A stretch of 64,000 nt of DNA from NCBI RefSeq assembly GCF_004786035.1, contig NZ_CP035088.1, forward strand, positions 4,128,001 through 4,192,000. Reading direction: 5' to 3'. The DNA comes from Pseudomonas viciae (GTDB lineage: Bacteria; Pseudomonadota; Gammaproteobacteria; Pseudomonadales; Pseudomonadaceae). The position numbers were made by a program, and so were the translations under genes. Below are positions 62,285 through 64,000 of this stretch, one piece after another. Position 1 is the first letter of the stretch; each line of letters begins with the position of its first letter. The notes beneath the pieces are model-generated. The model searched no databases and was not told where the DNA came from. It saw nothing but the letters and a program-made list of their open reading frames with translations.

Positions 62285-62384
62285 AGGCCTCGCTGCACCA
62301 GCCTTGCTCCCGCACAGGCATACACAATCGCCCCCCCGCCCATAAAGCATTATCATGGCCGCAGTTTTGCTGATCGGGTCTCTC

Positions 62385-62777
62385 ATGAAGTTCGCCATCG
62401 CGCTGTTTTCCGCCGCCCATGCGCCCTCCTCGCGCCGCGCCTTGCTGTTTGCCCAGGCTGCGCTCGCGGGTGGGCATGAAATCGTGCGGCTGTTTTTCTA
62501 TCAGGACGGCGTTTATAACGCCGCCGGCAGTGTCGTCACGCCCCAGGATGAGCAGGACCTGCCCAAACAGTGGCGCGCGTTCGTCAGCGACAACCAGCTC
62601 GACGGCGTGGTGTGCATCGCAGCGGCATTGCGCCGTGGCGTGTTGAACGACGAAGAAGCCCAGCGCTACCAGCGTTCGGCGGTCAGTGTCGAAGCGCCCT
62701 GGGCCTTGTCCGGCCTGGGTCAGTTGCATGATGGAATCCAGGACGCCGACCGTCTGATCTGTTTTGGAGGCGCGTGA
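62385..62777 (+). CDS. tusD: Sulfur-relay protein TusD (DsrE)
   Basis: A 130-residue DsrE-fold protein: MKFAIALFSAAH, GHEIVRLFFYQDGVYNA and the persulfide-carrying Cys77 in DGVVCIAAALRRGV. It accepts sulfur from TusA and passes it to TusE for 2-thiolation of wobble uridine in tRNA by MnmA. ATG 62385 is used rather than the upstream 62355. First gene of the tusDCBE operon; the next gene begins immediately after its stop. Confidence 0.93.
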   Translation: MKFAIALFSAAHAPSSRRALLFAQAALAGGHEIVRLFFYQDGVYNAAGSVVTPQDEQDLPKQWRAFVSDNQLDGVVCIAAALRRGVLNDEEAQRYQRSAVSVEAPWALSGLGQLHDGIQDADRLICFGGA

Positions 62778-63140
62778 ATGGCCAAGTCTTTGTTGCTCAT
62801 CAGCCGCCAGGCCCCATGGTCCGGCCCCGGCGCCCGGGAGGCGCTGGACATCGTGCTGGCCGGCGGCGCGTTCGACCTGCCCATCGGCCTGCTGTTTCTC
62901 GATGACGGCGTGTTCCAGCTCGCCGCCGGCCAGAACGCCAAGGCCGTCCAGCAAAAAGACCTGAGCGCGAACTTGCAGGCGCTGCCCATGTTCGGCATCG
63001 AAGCGCTTTTTGTCTGTGCCCAGAGCGCCGCTGAACGCGGTATCGCCGCCGATGCGTTGGCATTGGACGACCTGACAGTGCTGGCCGCGCCGGACATCAC
63101 TGCGCTTATTGACCGTTACGACCAGGTGATCACCCTCTGA
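62778..63140 (+). CDS. tusC: Sulfur-relay protein TusC
   Basis: A 120-residue DsrE/F-fold subunit (SLLLISRQAPWSGPGAREALD, PIGLLFLDDGVFQLAAGQNA) of the TusBCD complex. It is non-catalytic but needed for the hexamer. The ATG follows the tusD stop directly, and its own stop overlaps the tusB start. Confidence 0.92.
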   Translation: MAKSLLLISRQAPWSGPGAREALDIVLAGGAFDLPIGLLFLDDGVFQLAAGQNAKAVQQKDLSANLQALPMFGIEALFVCAQSAAERGIAADALALDDLTVLAAPDITALIDRYDQVITL

Positions 63141-63433
63141 TGTCGACTTTGCATGTGTTGTCTCATTCACCTTTCGGCGATAACCGCCTCGCCAGTTGCC
63201 TGCGAATCCTGGGGAGTCAAGATGCGCTGCTGCTGTGCGGCGACGCGACGTACGCGTTGCAACCGGGCACCGCGCCGTTTGAAAAACTGCAGGTCGGCGG
63301 CCGGAAATTGTTCGTGCTCGCCGAAGATGTCCAGGCTCGGGCCTTGCCGCTTCCAGACTGGGCCGAAGCCATCGACTACCCGGCCTTTGTCGAGCTGTCG
63401 ATCCAGCATGACAAGGTCAACACCTGGCTATGA
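63140..63433 (+). CDS. tusB: Sulfur-relay protein TusB
   Basis: A 97-residue DsrH-type subunit (TLHVLSHSPFGDNRLASCLRIL, DALLLCGDATYAL). Third partner of the TusBCD complex. Translationally coupled on both sides (overlap of 1 bp with tusC and ATGA with tusE). Confidence 0.92.
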   Translation: MSTLHVLSHSPFGDNRLASCLRILGSQDALLLCGDATYALQPGTAPFEKLQVGGRKLFVLAEDVQARALPLPDWAEAIDYPAFVELSIQHDKVNTWL

Positions 63434-63765
63434 AGGCGCTGATCGTGGGCGAGCGCGCCATCGCACTGGACAAGGACGGCTACCTGGCCGACCTTGACGA
63501 CTGGTCGGCCGATGTGGCGATTGCCCTGGCGGCCGCCGAAGACATCGAGCTGAGCCCCGAACATTGGGAGATCCTTGAGCTGCTGCGCGGTTTCTACAAC
63601 GAATTCCAGCTCTCCCCCGCGACCCGGCCGCTGATCAAGTACACCGCGCTGAAACTGGGCGCGGACAAGGGCAACAGCCTGCACCTGAACCGATTGTTCA
63701 AAGGCACCCCCGCCAAACTCGCCGCCAAGCTGGCGGGCCTGCCCAAACCGACGAATTGCTTATGA
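63430..63765 (+). CDS. tusE: TusE (DsrC-type) sulfur carrier
   Basis: A 111-residue DsrC-family protein: DKDGYLADLDDWSADVAIALAA (about 15-36), HWEILELLRGFYNEFQLSPA, and the C-terminal swinging arm ending PTNC110-L, whose penultimate cysteine carries the persulfide. It receives sulfur from TusD and delivers it to MnmA. The ATG overlaps the tusB stop. Confidence 0.94.
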   Translation: MKALIVGERAIALDKDGYLADLDDWSADVAIALAAAEDIELSPEHWEILELLRGFYNEFQLSPATRPLIKYTALKLGADKGNSLHLNRLFKGTPAKLAAKLAGLPKPTNCL

Positions 63766-64000
63766 CCGACTTCCCATCGCTGACCCTTGAGACCCCGGCC
63801 GAACACCCGTTCGCCCAGTTCGTGCGCATCCTTGGCAAAGGCAAGCGCGGCGCCCGCAACCTGACCCGCGAAGAAGCCCGCGAGGCCATGGGCCTGGTGC
63901 TCGACGACAAGGTCGAAGACACCCAGCTCGGCGCCTTCCTGATGCTGTTGCGGCACAAGGAAGAAAGCGCCGAGGAAATGGCCGGCTTTACCGAAGCCCT
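63762..64000 (+). CDS. ybiB: YbiB-like glycosyl/phosphoribosyl-transferase family protein (3' end outside the window)
   Basis: The first 79 residues of a gene that runs off the right edge. FAQFVRILGKGKRGARNLTREEAREAMG and GAFLMLLRHKEESAEEMAGFTEAL match the N-terminal helical domain of anthranilate-phosphoribosyltransferase-like proteins. The KGKRGARNL insertion marks the YbiB/TrpD2 branch, which binds nucleic acid rather than anthranilate. It overlaps tusE by 4 bp, the arrangement commonly seen in Pseudomonas. Confidence 0.85.
   Translation, partial: MTDFPSLTLETPAEHPFAQFVRILGKGKRGARNLTREEAREAMGLVLDDKVEDTQLGAFLMLLRHKEESAEEMAGFTEA

Overview
The window looks like chromosomal DNA of a fluorescent-group Pseudomonas. 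It is GC-rich with dense short operons. It carries several copies of the REP-like palindrome built on GTGGGAGCGAGCTTGCTCGCGA, and familiar Pseudomonas gene sets (tusDCBE followed by ybiB, mlaA, kefF-kefC, lldP, TAXI-type TRAP). I saw no rRNA, tRNA, CRISPR array, integrase, transposase or phage module. The assignment rests on reading the sequence only; no database search was run.

Layout. 0-6 kb: a cut-off unknown gene, a VOC protein, a small zinc-ribbon membrane protein, the C-terminal remnant of an MFS transporter, a secreted alpha/beta hydrolase and a GAF-PAS hybrid histidine kinase. 5.7-11.3 kb: a minus-strand GABA-type transaminase/HAD/AsnC set, divergent from a hydroxyacid dehydrogenase/GNAT/bicupin set. 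11.5-25.7 kb: one long minus-strand catabolic operon. In transcription order it encodes a type II haloacid-dehalogenase-like protein, a PuuB-like FAD oxidase, a Tat-exported peptide-type binding protein, two permeases and a fused double ATPase. It continues with a three-subunit FAD/[2Fe-2S] amine (opine) dehydrogenase, an ArgE-type amidohydrolase, a succinate-semialdehyde-type dehydrogenase and a decarboxylating hydroxyacid dehydrogenase. It ends at a clear rho-independent terminator and has REP repeats on both sides.

26.2-31.6 kb: a LysR regulator divergent from three overlapping genes: a D-serine-dehydratase-like PLP enzyme, RidA, and a second, nearly identical copy of the FAD beta subunit. 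An aldehyde dehydrogenase follows. 31.6-37.3 kb: GFA protein, lower-GC hypothetical genes including a likely frameshifted one, a LysR/CPBP-protease pair, RidA- and VOC-family proteins, and MlaA. 37.5-45.4 kb: an OmpR/EnvZ-type two-component pair, kefF-kefC, an SRAP-family protein lacking its catalytic Cys2, another RidA, and lactate permease. 45.5-56.3 kb: lipoprotein, PL7 alginate lyase, a sugar operon (NupG-like MFS, TIM-barrel isomerase, Gfo/Idh dehydrogenase) facing its LacI regulator across a perfect 22-bp palindrome, a TAXI-TRAP uptake system with DUF1850 partner, and a Tat-exported SMP-30/gluconolactonase. 56.3-64 kb: an RsbRD-type sensor kinase, EamA exporter, CAP-domain protein, cysteine hydrolase, GNAT, small proteins, the tusDCBE tRNA 2-thiolation relay and the start of ybiB.

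The strongest candidate for an undescribed system is the 11.5-30 kb region. One transporter and two related flavin modules seem to import and oxidise an N-substituted amino compound (an opine, N-acyl or gamma-glutamyl amine). Imine intermediates would be handled by RidA, and the carbon would pass to semialdehyde and transaminase steps of the GABA type.
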